A model generated the notes under the pieces. It was not told the DNA's origin and searched no databases. It saw only the letters and a program-made list of their open reading frames with translations. 64,000 nucleotides of DNA from Hymenobacter sublimis (lineage in GTDB: Bacteria; Bacteroidota; Bacteroidia; Cytophagales; Hymenobacteraceae), in NCBI RefSeq assembly GCF_023101345.1, contig NZ_CP095848.1, positions 3,870,001 to 3,934,000 of the forward strand. Reading direction: 5' to 3'. Positions within the stretch are counted from its first letter, which is position 1. The number at the start of each line of letters is the position of its first letter. Shown piece after piece: positions 26,166-34,562 of the stretch. The position numbers were made by a program, and so were the translations under genes.

Positions 26166-26666
26166 ATGGAAAGTGTAAGCACTTGGTTTTCTTTTCCTTA
26201 CTCCGCCCTGATGATGGAAGCAGTTTGTGAGCGTTTGCGTGAGCTTTTGGAGGTAACAAGCCAGCATCTTTCCACCTGCTCAGAGCAGGAGCTAGCCGAG
26301 GCGCCCTCGCCGGGCCGCTGGTCGCGCAAGGAAATTTTGGGACACCTCATTGACTCGGCCGCCAACAACCACCGCCGTTTTGTGCTGGCCCTCATTAGCC
26401 CCGAGCCCCTGCTGGTGCAGTCGTATGACCAGGATGCCTGGGTACGGGTAGCGGACTACCAGAACGCGCCTACGGACGAGCTGCTGCACCTATGGACCAG
26501 CTACAACCGGCAGCTGATTCGACTGTTGGAGCGGGTGCCGGCCACGGCCCACGAGTTTCGGTGCCAGCTCGACGATGGGTACACTGTGACGCTAGGTTGG
26601 CTGATTGAGGACTACGCGGTTCATTTGGAACACCACGTCCAGCAGATTCTGGACCTGACTCCCTGA
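26166..26666 (+). CDS. DinB family protein
   Basis: 166 residues from the ATG at 26166, the usual DinB length; the longer frame adds 29 residues overlapping the divergent promoter. The four-helix bundle has the three metal-binding His: His60 in ILGHLIDSAANN, and His153 and His157 in the C-terminal YAVHLEHHVQQ. DinB/YfiT proteins bind a divalent metal and include bacillithiol or mycothiol transferases, but many have no known role. It is divergent from the aldehyde dehydrogenase gene. Confidence 0.88.
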   Translation: MESVSTWFSFPYSALMMEAVCERLRELLEVTSQHLSTCSEQELAEAPSPGRWSRKEILGHLIDSAANNHRRFVLALISPEPLLVQSYDQDAWVRVADYQNAPTDELLHLWTSYNRQLIRLLERVPATAHEFRCQLDDGYTVTLGWLIEDYAVHLEHHVQQILDLTP

Positions 26667-26734
26667 TAGAAAACGGCAGCGGGCACCTTTTCCGGGCGCG
26701 CGGGCGTTAGCAGAACTTGTTTTGTTCGTTTTTG

Positions 26735-27544
26735 ATGTTTCTAGCCTCTTTTCTCGCTTCAGCCGGTTGCCGCTGGCTGCTGGCTACCCTGTTTCTGCTG
26801 GTTGGCAGCCTCGCGCAAGCTAGCTCCAAGCGCCCCTTACCCGCCCTCCGAGTACGCGCCGTGGCACCCCAGGTGTTTGTTCATACTTCCTACCACATGT
26901 ACCCGGGCACTACTACAGCAGTGCCCTCCAACGGCTTGATTGTGCAAACCAGCAAAGGCGCGGTGCTGATTGACACGGCCTGGGACCCGGAGCAAACGCT
27001 GCTGTTGTTGCGCTGGATTGCTGACAGCCTGCACCAGCGGGTGCGCCTGGCCGTACTCACGCACGCCCACGACGACCGAACCGGCGGACTGGCTGTGCTT
27101 CAGGCCAATGGCATCAAGGTGTACAGCACCCCGCTCACGGCCCGGCGCTTCCGGCAGTTGCACCCTCAGGCCCAACCTCCCACCGCCGCCCTGAAACCCT
27201 ACACCCTAATCCGGGCCGGCCGCACACGCTTGGAGTTGTTTTTTCCGGGCCCCGCCCACACCCCCGACAACCTGGTGGCCTGGTTGCCCCGCCACAAAGT
27301 GCTGTTTGCCGGTTGCTTGGTCCGGGAGCAGGCAGCTAATTCCCTGGGCAACCTCGATGATGCGCTGCCGGCCCGGTGGCCCGCCACGCTGCGCAACGTG
27401 GCCGGGCGCTACCCCCAGGCCCGGGTGGTAGTGCCCGGCCACGGACAGTGGGGCGGAACAGAGCTACTAACGCACACGGCGGAGCTACTTCGCGAAGCCG
27501 CCCGCCGCAAGCCACCCACTGCCCTGCGTGATACCGGGCCTTGA
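26735..27544 (+). CDS. subclass B1-type metallo-beta-lactamase
   Basis: 269 residues from the ATG at 26735 (the earlier TTG adds six). The signal peptide (1 to about 30) targets the periplasm. All B1 zinc ligands are present: His110, His112 and Asp114 in THAHDDRTGG, His175 in PGPAHTPDN, Cys194 in LFAGCLVRE, and His236 in VPGHGQWGG. The SLGNLDDA segment after the Cys is typical of B1 enzymes. The family hydrolyses beta-lactams, often including carbapenems, using two zincs. Activity cannot be judged from sequence; related folds have other substrates. No mobile-element feature is next to it, so it looks like a resident chromosomal gene. Confidence 0.88.
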   Translation: MFLASFLASAGCRWLLATLFLLVGSLAQASSKRPLPALRVRAVAPQVFVHTSYHMYPGTTTAVPSNGLIVQTSKGAVLIDTAWDPEQTLLLLRWIADSLHQRVRLAVLTHAHDDRTGGLAVLQANGIKVYSTPLTARRFRQLHPQAQPPTAALKPYTLIRAGRTRLELFFPGPAHTPDNLVAWLPRHKVLFAGCLVREQAANSLGNLDDALPARWPATLRNVAGRYPQARVVVPGHGQWGGTELLTHTAELLREAARRKPPTALRDTGP

Positions 27545-27560
27545 GGAGGCAAGGGCAAAA

Positions 27561-28061
27561 TCAGGAGTGCACTAGGCCTCGGCAGGGGCACTTGCGCCGC
27601 CGCACACGCAGGTGCATGGGCTGTTGCTTCCAGCAGGGCCAATCGGCGTCGGAGGTGGCAACTTCTGAGTTGGTGAGCCAATCCAGGGCGGCGGGCAGCT
27701 CCGTAAAGTACTGCACCTCATAGGGTAAGTGCTCCTGAGTTGAAGTCCAGAGGATGCTTTCCACCACTATCATATTGTAGGTATTGGTGGGCAGCAGCAA
27801 AGCCAGCCGTTGCAGCCCACACTGTCGCAGCCGGGGTAGCCAACTAGTTTGCAGCCACTGCTGCACCTGCTGGTTTAGGGGAGGCAGGGGCCGTAGGTCG
27901 AGCAGCAACTGTTGGGCCTGGTAGCGGCGCACGGCCTTCAGGAGCCGGGTGAGCAGGCGCGGCAGGTCGTCCATGTTATCCGGTTGCTGCCACCAGAACC
28001 GGAGCAGCGAATGCCGAACGTTGTAGCGAAAAGTTAAGTGGGGAGCGTCCTCCTTTTCCAT
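27561..28061 (-). CDS. hypothetical protein, STAS-like
   Basis: 166 residues, no signal peptide. The pattern of an N-terminal strand (HLTFRYNVRHSLLRFWW), a long helix (LPRLLTRLLKAVRRYQ), then LLLDLRPLPP and LQRLALLLPTNTYNM, is like STAS/SpoIIAA-type small domains found in many Hymenobacter proteins. The C-terminus is basic and Cys-rich (WPCWKQQP, RRRKCPCRGL). Not confidently assigned to a family. It converges on the metallo-beta-lactamase gene with only 16 bp between the stops. Confidence 0.6.
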   Translation of the reverse strand: MEKEDAPHLTFRYNVRHSLLRFWWQQPDNMDDLPRLLTRLLKAVRRYQAQQLLLDLRPLPPLNQQVQQWLQTSWLPRLRQCGLQRLALLLPTNTYNMIVVESILWTSTQEHLPYEVQYFTELPAALDWLTNSEVATSDADWPCWKQQPMHLRVRRRKCPCRGLVHS

Positions 28062-28286
28062 GATTTGGGTAAGCGTAGCTAATCGTAATGGTACTGTAGG
28101 GAAGATACGATGCTACCCCAGGTACCCGATTTACCTTTTCGCTCACAACCCTCATTTACCCGATGAACCCCCAGGCCGCTTTCTGCCAGTGCCCCCGTTT
28201 CCTCGACCAAATGCAAGGCCCCTACTCCCGGCTACGTTTCACGCCGGCAACAGCTCCCTACGGCCCATTATGGGAAGTTAGCCAGA

Positions 28287-29519
28287 CTACTTCCGCTTCT
28301 TTTTCAGGTAAGCACGGGCTTCGTTGAAGGCTTCCGACTTGCGCTCCGCTTTCTGCTGCACCTCCTTGTAGTAGCGTGTAGCGGCCGCCACATCTTTCTG
28401 CTTATCAGAAATCCGGCCCAGGTTGAGTAGGGAGTACAAGTAGAAACCCTGCTTGGTATCGTTGGTGCTTTCGGCAAACACAATGCAGCGCTGGTAGTAC
28501 TCCTTGGCTTTCGTCAGGTCCTTGTACTGATTTTGCATCAGGCTGCCGAGAAAAAACGTAGCGTAGCGCCCACTAATGGCTTCGTAGCCAGGCTGGCCCC
28601 GGTTAATCTTGTCCAGAATATCCCGGCTTACCCGTTCACACTCGTTCAGGTCGCCTACCTGGTAGCTCATCAGCGCATAAAAGCGCTGGAAATAGCCATT
28701 GTCGGGAAAGGCCGTGGCCATGGTACGAGCCAGCGCCAGGGCCTCATCGGGCTTGTTTTCCTGGTTTTGCAGAATTTTCATCAGGAAAACCCGCGCCTCA
28801 GTGCCCGTATAGAAGCCGTTGGCAGCCACGCTACGGAGCTGGGCCAGGCCCAGCTTTTTGTTGCCCTTCGGGAAGAATAGCAACACGGGCCGCAGCAGCG
28901 GGTAGTTATCCGAAATCCAGGGAGCGTAGTAATTAATCAGAGCCTGCCCGAATAGAAACTCCGGGCTCAGGCCATTGGCTTCCTGGCTTTTCTCCAGGTA
29001 GGCCAGGGCATTCTTGCTGGCGAAAGTGGCCTTGCGCCAGTTGTGCCGCTCGGCGTTCAGGCGGGCCGAAAACCCGTAGGCAGCCGAGAGGAAAAAGCAG
29101 GCCTCGTAGTTTTTATTGTCGCGCTTATACAGAGCCTCCCCCCTGGTAATGGCCGTGTCCATGTAGGCCAGAAACACCTTATCGTACTGCTGGGAAGTGA
29201 TATTAGAGGGCATGATCTTCCACCACGTCGTCAGGCCCAGCAGGAAGTAGGGCATGGGGTGGTTGGGGTAGCGACGACGCAGGCTGCGGAACTGCCGCTC
29301 GGCCCGGTCGTGCTTGAAGTTGTAGATATTCTGCACGGCCCCGTCCAGCTCGGTCTGGATGTCCTTGTCGAGCAGCAGCCAGCCGGAAATATCAACGGCG
29401 GCGGGCGCTACATCTACGTTGGACAAATTAATCTGACGGGCCGGGCGAGTGGTGTCGGGCCGCTGCGCCCACGCCCCCAGGGAGAGTAGCAGCAGGCAGC
29501 CAAGCAAGTATAGGCGCAT
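28287..29519 (-). CDS. secreted TPR-repeat protein
   Basis: 410 residues from the ATG at 29519, which opens a signal peptide (MRLYLLGCLLLLSLGAWAQ). The mature part is helical throughout with tetratricopeptide-like units: RAERQFRSLRRRYPNHPM, YEACFFLSAAYGFSARL, YKDLTKAKEYYQRCIVFA and SLLNLGRISDKQKDVAAATRYYKEV. It ends in a Lys-rich tail. Periplasmic TPR proteins usually act as scaffolds; the partner is unknown. The 225 bp before it (28062-28286) shows no gene. Confidence 0.85.
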   Translation of the reverse strand: MRLYLLGCLLLLSLGAWAQRPDTTRPARQINLSNVDVAPAAVDISGWLLLDKDIQTELDGAVQNIYNFKHDRAERQFRSLRRRYPNHPMPYFLLGLTTWWKIMPSNITSQQYDKVFLAYMDTAITRGEALYKRDNKNYEACFFLSAAYGFSARLNAERHNWRKATFASKNALAYLEKSQEANGLSPEFLFGQALINYYAPWISDNYPLLRPVLLFFPKGNKKLGLAQLRSVAANGFYTGTEARVFLMKILQNQENKPDEALALARTMATAFPDNGYFQRFYALMSYQVGDLNECERVSRDILDKINRGQPGYEAISGRYATFFLGSLMQNQYKDLTKAKEYYQRCIVFAESTNDTKQGFYLYSLLNLGRISDKQKDVAAATRYYKEVQQKAERKSEAFNEARAYLKKKRK

Positions 29520-29608
29520 AAAGGACAACTTGGAACCCTAAGTATAGGGAAAAAGAGCGGAGCCTGACTGTCGGGCCCCACGTTCCGGCACCCTCATACG
29601 TGTGCAAA

Positions 29609-29640
29609 CAAAAAAAAGAGGCTGAAGCTCCCACAGCCTC
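29609..29640 (-). terminator. intrinsic terminator
   Basis: GAGGCTG/CAGCCTC stem (29618-29624 with 29634-29640). On the minus strand a run of Ts (complement of 29609-29617) follows. It ends the transcript from 30141. Confidence 0.75.
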
Positions 29641-29739
29641 AACCTCTTTTTGCGTTTTCCGGGTGCCAAAGGTGCCCGGGAAACGGCCAGCGGCTAAAAT
29701 TCCCACCCAAAGCCGCTGGATGTCTGATGCGAAAGTAGC

Positions 29740-30141
29740 CTAGCGGCTGCTTTCGGGCTGGTGCTCGCGCAACCAGCTGTATGCCGTGTACTGACCAGGC
29801 GTAAACACCCGGGCCAGCGCTGTATCGTATTCGTTTTCTAGTTCGGCCATTGTTTTACCCTCCAGCAAACGTCCCTCACTTACTGCCGCTACCAGTCCGG
29901 GCTTTACGGCCAGTTGGTCAAGTTGTTGCAAGTACTTGCGGGTGCTTTTTTCAACTGCCTGCCGCTGCAAACGGCTTAGGTGCAGCTCGCGAGTGAGGTA
30001 GTTGGTCAGGTTGCTGGTACGCTGCTCCACCGAGCCGCGTCCGGCCGGCAACGACAACCGAGCGGCCTGCGCGAAGTGGGCACCCACCACCAACAGGAGT
30101 AGCATTGCAAATGCCAGAACGTAGGTGTGGAAGGCCTTCAT
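29740..30141 (-). CDS. secreted small hypothetical protein
   Basis: 133 residues. The signal peptide (MKAFHTYVLAFAMLLLLVVGAHFAQA) is clear. The mature part is helical and has RELHLSRLQRQAVEKSTRKYLQQL, followed by FTPGQYTAYSWLREH. The LxxxQ-and-PGQY arrangement is like Spy/LTXXQ-type envelope proteins and like the lipoprotein at 21734, but it lacks a lipobox. Its function is unknown. It diverges from the AraC-type regulator gene at 30284. Confidence 0.7.
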   Translation of the reverse strand: MKAFHTYVLAFAMLLLLVVGAHFAQAARLSLPAGRGSVEQRTSNLTNYLTRELHLSRLQRQAVEKSTRKYLQQLDQLAVKPGLVAAVSEGRLLEGKTMAELENEYDTALARVFTPGQYTAYSWLREHQPESSR

Positions 30142-30283
30142 AGAACAAGCAGCGTGATTTGAGTTTGCAAGGTCGGCACAAAGAGCCCGTACTGGCTACT
30201 GCCAGGTTCGCCTTTTTTGATGCTATATTGACCGCAAGTGTTAACTTCACGTTCCCACTCCGCCATCCTGGCACCACCACCCT

Positions 30284-31153
30284 GTGAAGTTACAATTCGA
30301 ACCCATTCATCCTACGGTAGATAGCTCGTTTACTCTGCTACACTACACTCAGGTAGGCAAAGCTGAGCTACTTTGGCACTACCACCCCGAGTACGAGCTG
30401 GTGTACATTCCGCGGGGCCACGGCCGGCGCCACATTGGCCAGCACATTTCCCGCTTCGAAGACGGGGAGCTGGTGCTCATCGGGCCAGATCTGCCCCATC
30501 TTACCTTTAGCTACGGCCACCCGGCGGGCACCCCGTTCGAGGAAATTGTGGTGCAGCTGCGGGGCGACTTTTTGGGCACCGACTTCTGGAACAAGCCCGA
30601 AATGGCGGCTATTCGCCAGCTGCTGGCCCGCTCCCACGAAGGCTTATCGTTTCGGGGCGGTACCCGCACGGCCGTGGGCCCGGCCCTGCGCCAGCTCCTG
30701 AACGCGCCACCTTTTATGCGCCTGCTGCTCTTGCTGCAAGTACTGCAGGAACTGGCCCAGGCCCCTGCCAACGACTGTTTGCCCCTGCACGCGGGCACCG
30801 GCGGCCAGGGCCTGAGCGGCAAGGAGCAGCAACGCCTGAGCCGGGTATATCAGTTTGTGGAGCAGCACTACCAGCGCGCCACCCTCTCGGTGCAGGAAGT
30901 GGCCGACGTGGCCCACCTCTCGGTACCGGCTTTCTGCCGTTACTTTAAGAAGATGACCCGTCACACCCTCACCGACTTCCTGCAGGAATACCGCGTGGGC
31001 CAAGCCTGCCGCCTGCTACTCGACGATGACTTGGCCGTGACGGAGGTGTGTTACTCTTGCGGCTTCAACAACCTTTCCCACTTCAATAAAACTTTCCGCA
31101 AATACACCGGCCAAAGCCCCACCGAATACCGCCGCCAGCGCATGGGCAAGTAG
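30284..31153 (+). CDS. AraC family transcriptional regulator
   Basis: 289 residues from a GTG start at 30284, where the cupin-like strand begins (KLQFEPIHPT). The N-terminal domain holds the ligand-binding barrel (HYHPEYELVYIPRGHGRRHIG, then LVLIGPDLPH). The C-terminal 100 residues are the double helix-turn-helix (LSVQEVADVAHLSVPAFCRYF, then VTEVCYSCGFNNLSHFNKTF, ending in GQSPTEYRRQ). It probably senses a small sugar-like or aromatic molecule and controls nearby genes. The divergent secreted protein at 29740 is a candidate target. A palindromic element follows. Confidence 0.93.
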   Translation: MKLQFEPIHPTVDSSFTLLHYTQVGKAELLWHYHPEYELVYIPRGHGRRHIGQHISRFEDGELVLIGPDLPHLTFSYGHPAGTPFEEIVVQLRGDFLGTDFWNKPEMAAIRQLLARSHEGLSFRGGTRTAVGPALRQLLNAPPFMRLLLLLQVLQELAQAPANDCLPLHAGTGGQGLSGKEQQRLSRVYQFVEQHYQRATLSVQEVADVAHLSVPAFCRYFKKMTRHTLTDFLQEYRVGQACRLLLDDDLAVTEVCYSCGFNNLSHFNKTFRKYTGQSPTEYRRQRMGK

Positions 31154-31196
31154 GTGGAGTTGCGAAAAGGTGAGGTTGTGAAGTTGCGAAATGGTG

Positions 31197-31284
31197 AGCT
31201 GGCAAAGGACCTTATCACGTCAGTGCGGCAAGCGTTGTTACGACTCGTTCTGGTGTGGTAAGGTCCTTTGCCAGCTTAGGATGA
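31197..31284. repeat. dispersed palindromic element, second copy
   Basis: Perfect 18-bp arms, AGCTGGCAAAGGACCTTA (31197-31214) and its complement (31259-31276), followed by AGGATGAC. It is preceded at 31155-31196 by short GTGAAGTTGCGAAATGGTGA-like repeats that also appear beside the elements near 21505 and 24590 and at 47350. It shares its core with the element at 16155. Confidence 0.8.
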
Positions 31285-31373
31285 CGTACTGCTGTATGCT
31301 GCTTCACTCATGCACAACTTCACCCCCTCACCGTTGGGAACGTATGGCGGGGGGAAGCGTGTCTAGCAGGTGA

Positions 31374-32504
31374 ATGTCTGCTTTGCTGAATATGAATTTG
31401 TTGCGCGCGTGGGGTAAGGAGCGGGTGGCGGGAGTATTGCTTGGGCTCCTGCTGCTGCTGGGTGCTCAGCCACCTACCGCTGATAAGCCGCTGGTATTAC
31501 TCCCGGCCACTGCTTCCTTTACTCCTACCCTATTCACTATCAAGCAGGTGTGCGATGAGCGTCCTGGTCGGCCGGCCGTGGCTTGGCTGCTGCCGCCTAC
31601 CCCGCCTGCTGCCGCCAGCCCGGCCCGGGCGGTGGAGCTGCAGGGAGGCACCGAAGCGGCTCTGCGCCAGTTCGTGGCCCGGACGCTGCCGGCCCGCCCA
31701 GCGCGCTACGGGGTAACCATGCGGGTGCGTGAGTGCCGGGTGCAGGAAACCGCCGCTGGTACTGGCCAGGCCGCGGGTCAGATCAGCCTGCACTTGGCCT
31801 TCGACTGGGTGAACCCGGAGGGCCGCACAATTACGCTGACTGAGTACCGCGGTGGGGCCCGCTACTTGCGCCCACTCCCTGACCGGACCGTGGTGGAGCC
31901 TACCTTGCGGCAGGCACTGCTGGGCAGCTTGACCTACTTTAACACCTGGCTAACCCGCGCGGCCGCCCACGATGTGCGGCTGGCGACGGCCGTGCACCCT
32001 ACCTTCCGCTACTACACCCGCCAAACCGAGGCTGATACGGTGTTTTATGACCCAGCCCGGCCCCTGACCTGGGCTGACTTTACAGGCCAGCCCCGGCCCA
32101 AAGGCCGCTACGCAGCTTCCGTGTTTCCGAGCTTCGCTTACCAGGGCCGGCCGCGGGTAGTGAATGGGGTAGTGGAACTGGAAATGATTCTGAAAATTTT
32201 CGTAGTCCGCAGCTCTTCCTGGGTTGATGCCGGCCAGCAAACGGCCGAGCACCTGAACCACGAGCAGCGTCACTTTGATATTGTGCGGCTGGTAGCCGAA
32301 CGGTTTCGCCGCAAGGCTACCCCCGACAGCCTCACGGTAGAAGATTACAACAGCATCCTACAGCTGCAGTACCTGAAGTCTTTCACCGAAATGAACCACA
32401 TCCAAGAGCAGTACGACGCCGAAACGCACGGCAGCCCGCTGGCTCAGGAACGCTGGAACCGCCGCATCGACGAGGAACTGCGTCAGTACGGCATCATACG
32501 GTAA
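31374..32504 (+). CDS. putative secreted metalloprotease-like protein (DUF922-like)
   Basis: 376 residues. A hydrophobic start (MNLLRAWGKERVAGVLLGLLLLLG) fits a signal or anchor. The C-terminal half has LTWADFTGQP and then the HEQRHFDI segment. This HExxH-like motif (His-Glu-Gln-Arg-His) is like the DUF922/putative zinc protease group, with the downstream RRIDEELR helix. The N-terminal part (70-215) has strand-rich repeats of unknown family. If catalytic, it acts outside the cytosol on protein or peptide. No partner gene is near. The protease reading is tentative. Confidence 0.65.
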   Translation: MSALLNMNLLRAWGKERVAGVLLGLLLLLGAQPPTADKPLVLLPATASFTPTLFTIKQVCDERPGRPAVAWLLPPTPPAAASPARAVELQGGTEAALRQFVARTLPARPARYGVTMRVRECRVQETAAGTGQAAGQISLHLAFDWVNPEGRTITLTEYRGGARYLRPLPDRTVVEPTLRQALLGSLTYFNTWLTRAAAHDVRLATAVHPTFRYYTRQTEADTVFYDPARPLTWADFTGQPRPKGRYAASVFPSFAYQGRPRVVNGVVELEMILKIFVVRSSSWVDAGQQTAEHLNHEQRHFDIVRLVAERFRRKATPDSLTVEDYNSILQLQYLKSFTEMNHIQEQYDAETHGSPLAQERWNRRIDEELRQYGIIR

Positions 32505-32520
32505 GGCGCTAGTTGTAAGT

Positions 32521-32564
32521 CACAAAAAAGCCCGTTTCCAGTTCAGGAAGCGGGCTTTTTTGTG
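32521..32564. terminator. bidirectional intrinsic terminator
   Basis: CACAAAAAAGCCCGTTTCC pairs with 32546-32564 over 19 positions with one G-T pair; A and T runs on both sides serve both the plus gene ending at 32504 and the minus gene ending at 32582. Confidence 0.88.
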
Positions 32565-32581
32565 ACTTAAGGGGTAGTAGC

Positions 32582-33268
32582 CTAGCGCTTTACTTTCACC
32601 TCGCCGTCGTCGGCGTCGCGCTTTACTTTGGTGCCGTTGCGGTACTCTACTTTGGTGTCGCCGTCTTTATCGATTTTCACCGTTTTGCCGTTGGAGTACA
32701 CGATTTTTGTTTCGCCGTTGGCCTTCTTATCGTACTTCACGATGGACGGGCCGCGGCGCCGGGCCGGGGTTTCCTCCCGCTCCGTAGTGGTCGTGATGGT
32801 GGCGTTGCTGTAGGGCGTGCCGGCGTAGTAGCTGTTGCGGTTTTCTTGGTAGGTGCGGTACTGGGCGGGGTCGGTAATGTAGGTACGCACCTCCCGGTCG
32901 GTGTCGTCGTTTACTTGGCGCAGGGCAGCGTACCGGCCGGTCGTGTCGGTGGTGTAGCGGGTATTGACTTCGTTGAGGCGGCGGCCGCGGGTGTAGTAGG
33001 TTTTCTCAACGCGGGTCACCACCACGGTATCGGTCAGGCGCAGGTCCTGGGCGATGCGGTCGGCGAGGCGGTCGGCCTCGGTGCGGTAAGCGGCCGTGTC
33101 GCCATCAGCCGTGGCCGTGGCGTCGGTGGTCATGGCTTCGTCGCGGACAACCACGGCGGTATCGGCGGAAGGAGTAGTGGCCGCATCCACGGCGGCTTGT
33201 TTGTCGCGGTTACAGGATGCCACCAGTAGGCTGGTTGCCGCGGAAAGGAAAAGCAAGGACTTATTCAT
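32582..33268 (-). CDS. lipoprotein with charged C-terminal repeats
   Basis: 228 residues. The lipobox LLVASC places the lipid Cys at 19. After an Asp/Thr/Ala-rich linker comes a middle part (RIAQDLRLTDTVVVTRVEKTYYTRGRR, then YITDPAQYRTYQENR). The last 50 residues form repeated strands of the type IVYSNGKTVKIDKDGD, TKVEYRNGTKVKRD and GEVKVKR. The family is not recognised. The repeats resemble short hairpins seen in many Bacteroidota surface or periplasmic proteins. It may bind anionic partners, given the basic end. Monocistronic. Confidence 0.75.
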   Translation of the reverse strand: MNKSLLFLSAATSLLVASCNRDKQAAVDAATTPSADTAVVVRDEAMTTDATATADGDTAAYRTEADRLADRIAQDLRLTDTVVVTRVEKTYYTRGRRLNEVNTRYTTDTTGRYAALRQVNDDTDREVRTYITDPAQYRTYQENRNSYYAGTPYSNATITTTTEREETPARRRGPSIVKYDKKANGETKIVYSNGKTVKIDKDGDTKVEYRNGTKVKRDADDGEVKVKR

Positions 33269-33496
33269 AGAGGGAGAAGTTCAGTCAGAAGTATATTCTG
33301 ACAAGGAAGATGGGGCGCTTACGCAGCCTGCCGCCCGGATGTTACCTCCACTGTAGGCAGCTATATAGCAATTGCACTTTATATACGGTAACTTACTCAA
33401 GCTGAGCACCTACAAAAATTCATTCCCAGAGGCAACGGTTGCGGGCTGCTGCTCATCTACCCGTTCGTACTTCCACTTTTCCTACCTGCTTTCCTT

Positions 33497-34162
33497 ATGA
33501 AAACGACTATCCTCCTTCGTTCCTTGGCCTTCGGGGCCCTGTGCAGCGTAGCAACTCTGAGCCCGGCCTCAGCTCAGCAAACCCGCGCGGTTAGCGGGTT
33601 TCAGGCCATTAAGGCCAGCGGTGCTATTAACGTGTTTCTGAAGCAGGGCGCTACCACTGAAGTACAGGTAGATGCGCCAGCTGAACTGCTGGACCGCATC
33701 AAAACGGAGGTGCAGGGCAACACGCTCAGCATCTACCGGGAGAAGGGCTTATCCATGCTGCTCAGTAACCAGAAAGTAAACGTGTACATCACCTGCCCCA
33801 CCCTCACGGGCATTGAGGTCAGCGGAGCCTCGGACCTGAAAAGCACTACCCCCTTCACGGCCGACGAGTTTACCATCCGGGCCAGCGGCGCCTCCGACGT
33901 AACCATGACCATCAACGCCAAGTCCTTGATGGCCACTGCCTCCGGGGCCTCCGACCTACGCCTGACCGGCCGCGTGGAGCGCCAGCAGGTGCAGGTAAGC
34001 GGCAGCAGCGACTACCAGGGTTACAACCTGCAAAGCCGCACGGCCACGGTGCAAGCCAGCGGAGCCTCCGACGCCTACGTGGCCGTTACTGAGGAGCTTT
34101 CCTCGCACGCCTCCGGCTCCAGCGACATTCATTACAAAGGCAAGCCGCGCGTGAGCAAGTAG
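33497..34162 (+). CDS. secreted head-GIN domain protein (DUF2807)
   Basis: 221 residues. Signal peptide (1 to about 27, SPASAQQ). The start of the domain, SGFQAIKASGAINVFLKQGATTEVQV, is the head of GIN/DUF2807 proteins, followed by the parallel-beta repeat built on SGASD: five copies or near-copies (SGASD, SGASD, SGASD, SGSSD, SGASD, SGSSD), each about 20-25 residues apart and each ending a rung. This is a right-handed beta-helix-like solenoid, usually in the envelope. The biological role of GIN proteins is unknown. Own terminator follows. Confidence 0.9.
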   Translation: MKTTILLRSLAFGALCSVATLSPASAQQTRAVSGFQAIKASGAINVFLKQGATTEVQVDAPAELLDRIKTEVQGNTLSIYREKGLSMLLSNQKVNVYITCPTLTGIEVSGASDLKSTTPFTADEFTIRASGASDVTMTINAKSLMATASGASDLRLTGRVERQQVQVSGSSDYQGYNLQSRTATVQASGASDAYVAVTEELSSHASGSSDIHYKGKPRVSK

Positions 34163-34194
34163 TCAGCTCCATTTCACTTCTTATAAGAATACCC

Positions 34195-34229
34195 AGCGGC
34201 AGCTCCCTTGCTAGGAGCTGCCGCTGCTT
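34195..34229 (+). terminator. intrinsic terminator
   Basis: A perfect 12-bp stem (AGCGGCAGCTCC, 34195-34206 with 34214-34225) and a TTTT run just after. It ends the GIN-protein transcript. Confidence 0.85.
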
Positions 34230-34527
34230 TTACCGTTGCTTTCATATCCCTCACGGTAATTCAATATGATGCGCCGCGTTCGGCCAGTAGATGTCATTCT
34301 TTCAGTGCCGTTTAGCTGTTTCTGATGATCTACCGGAGCGGGGTGGCGGCCACATTTAGGCGCACGAAGAGCGTGGCATCATAGGCAGCATTGTGCTTCT
34401 TGACTAGGCTAACAGCCAACCTAAACGGCCCGCGCTGACTGTAGCTCCACCTAACCTTTGCCCCGCTTGCCGCCGTAGCAGTTCGGAGCTGCAGCCCATA
34501 GTGCGCCCGCGGGTACCCAGTGGGTTG
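34230..34527. other. intergenic, no gene seen
   Basis: About 300 bp. The small ORFs on the minus strand lack any recognisable motif and overlap the promoter of the transporter gene. No RNA or repeat was recognised. Confidence 0.45.
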
Positions 34528-34535
34528 TAGCTTTG
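34528..34535 (+). promoter_or_regulatory. Bacteroidota -7 box (TAnnTTTG)
   Basis: TAGCTTTG is a full match to the -7 consensus and lies 28 nt before the ATG of the transporter at 34563, giving a short leader. Confidence 0.55.
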
Positions 34536-34562
34536 ACACGCAACAGGGGGTAGCACCAGCAC

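Noticed and set aside
16155..31284. Palindromes as CRISPR repeats or an IS
   Set aside because: Copies are far apart, have no spacers between them, and no encoded transposase.
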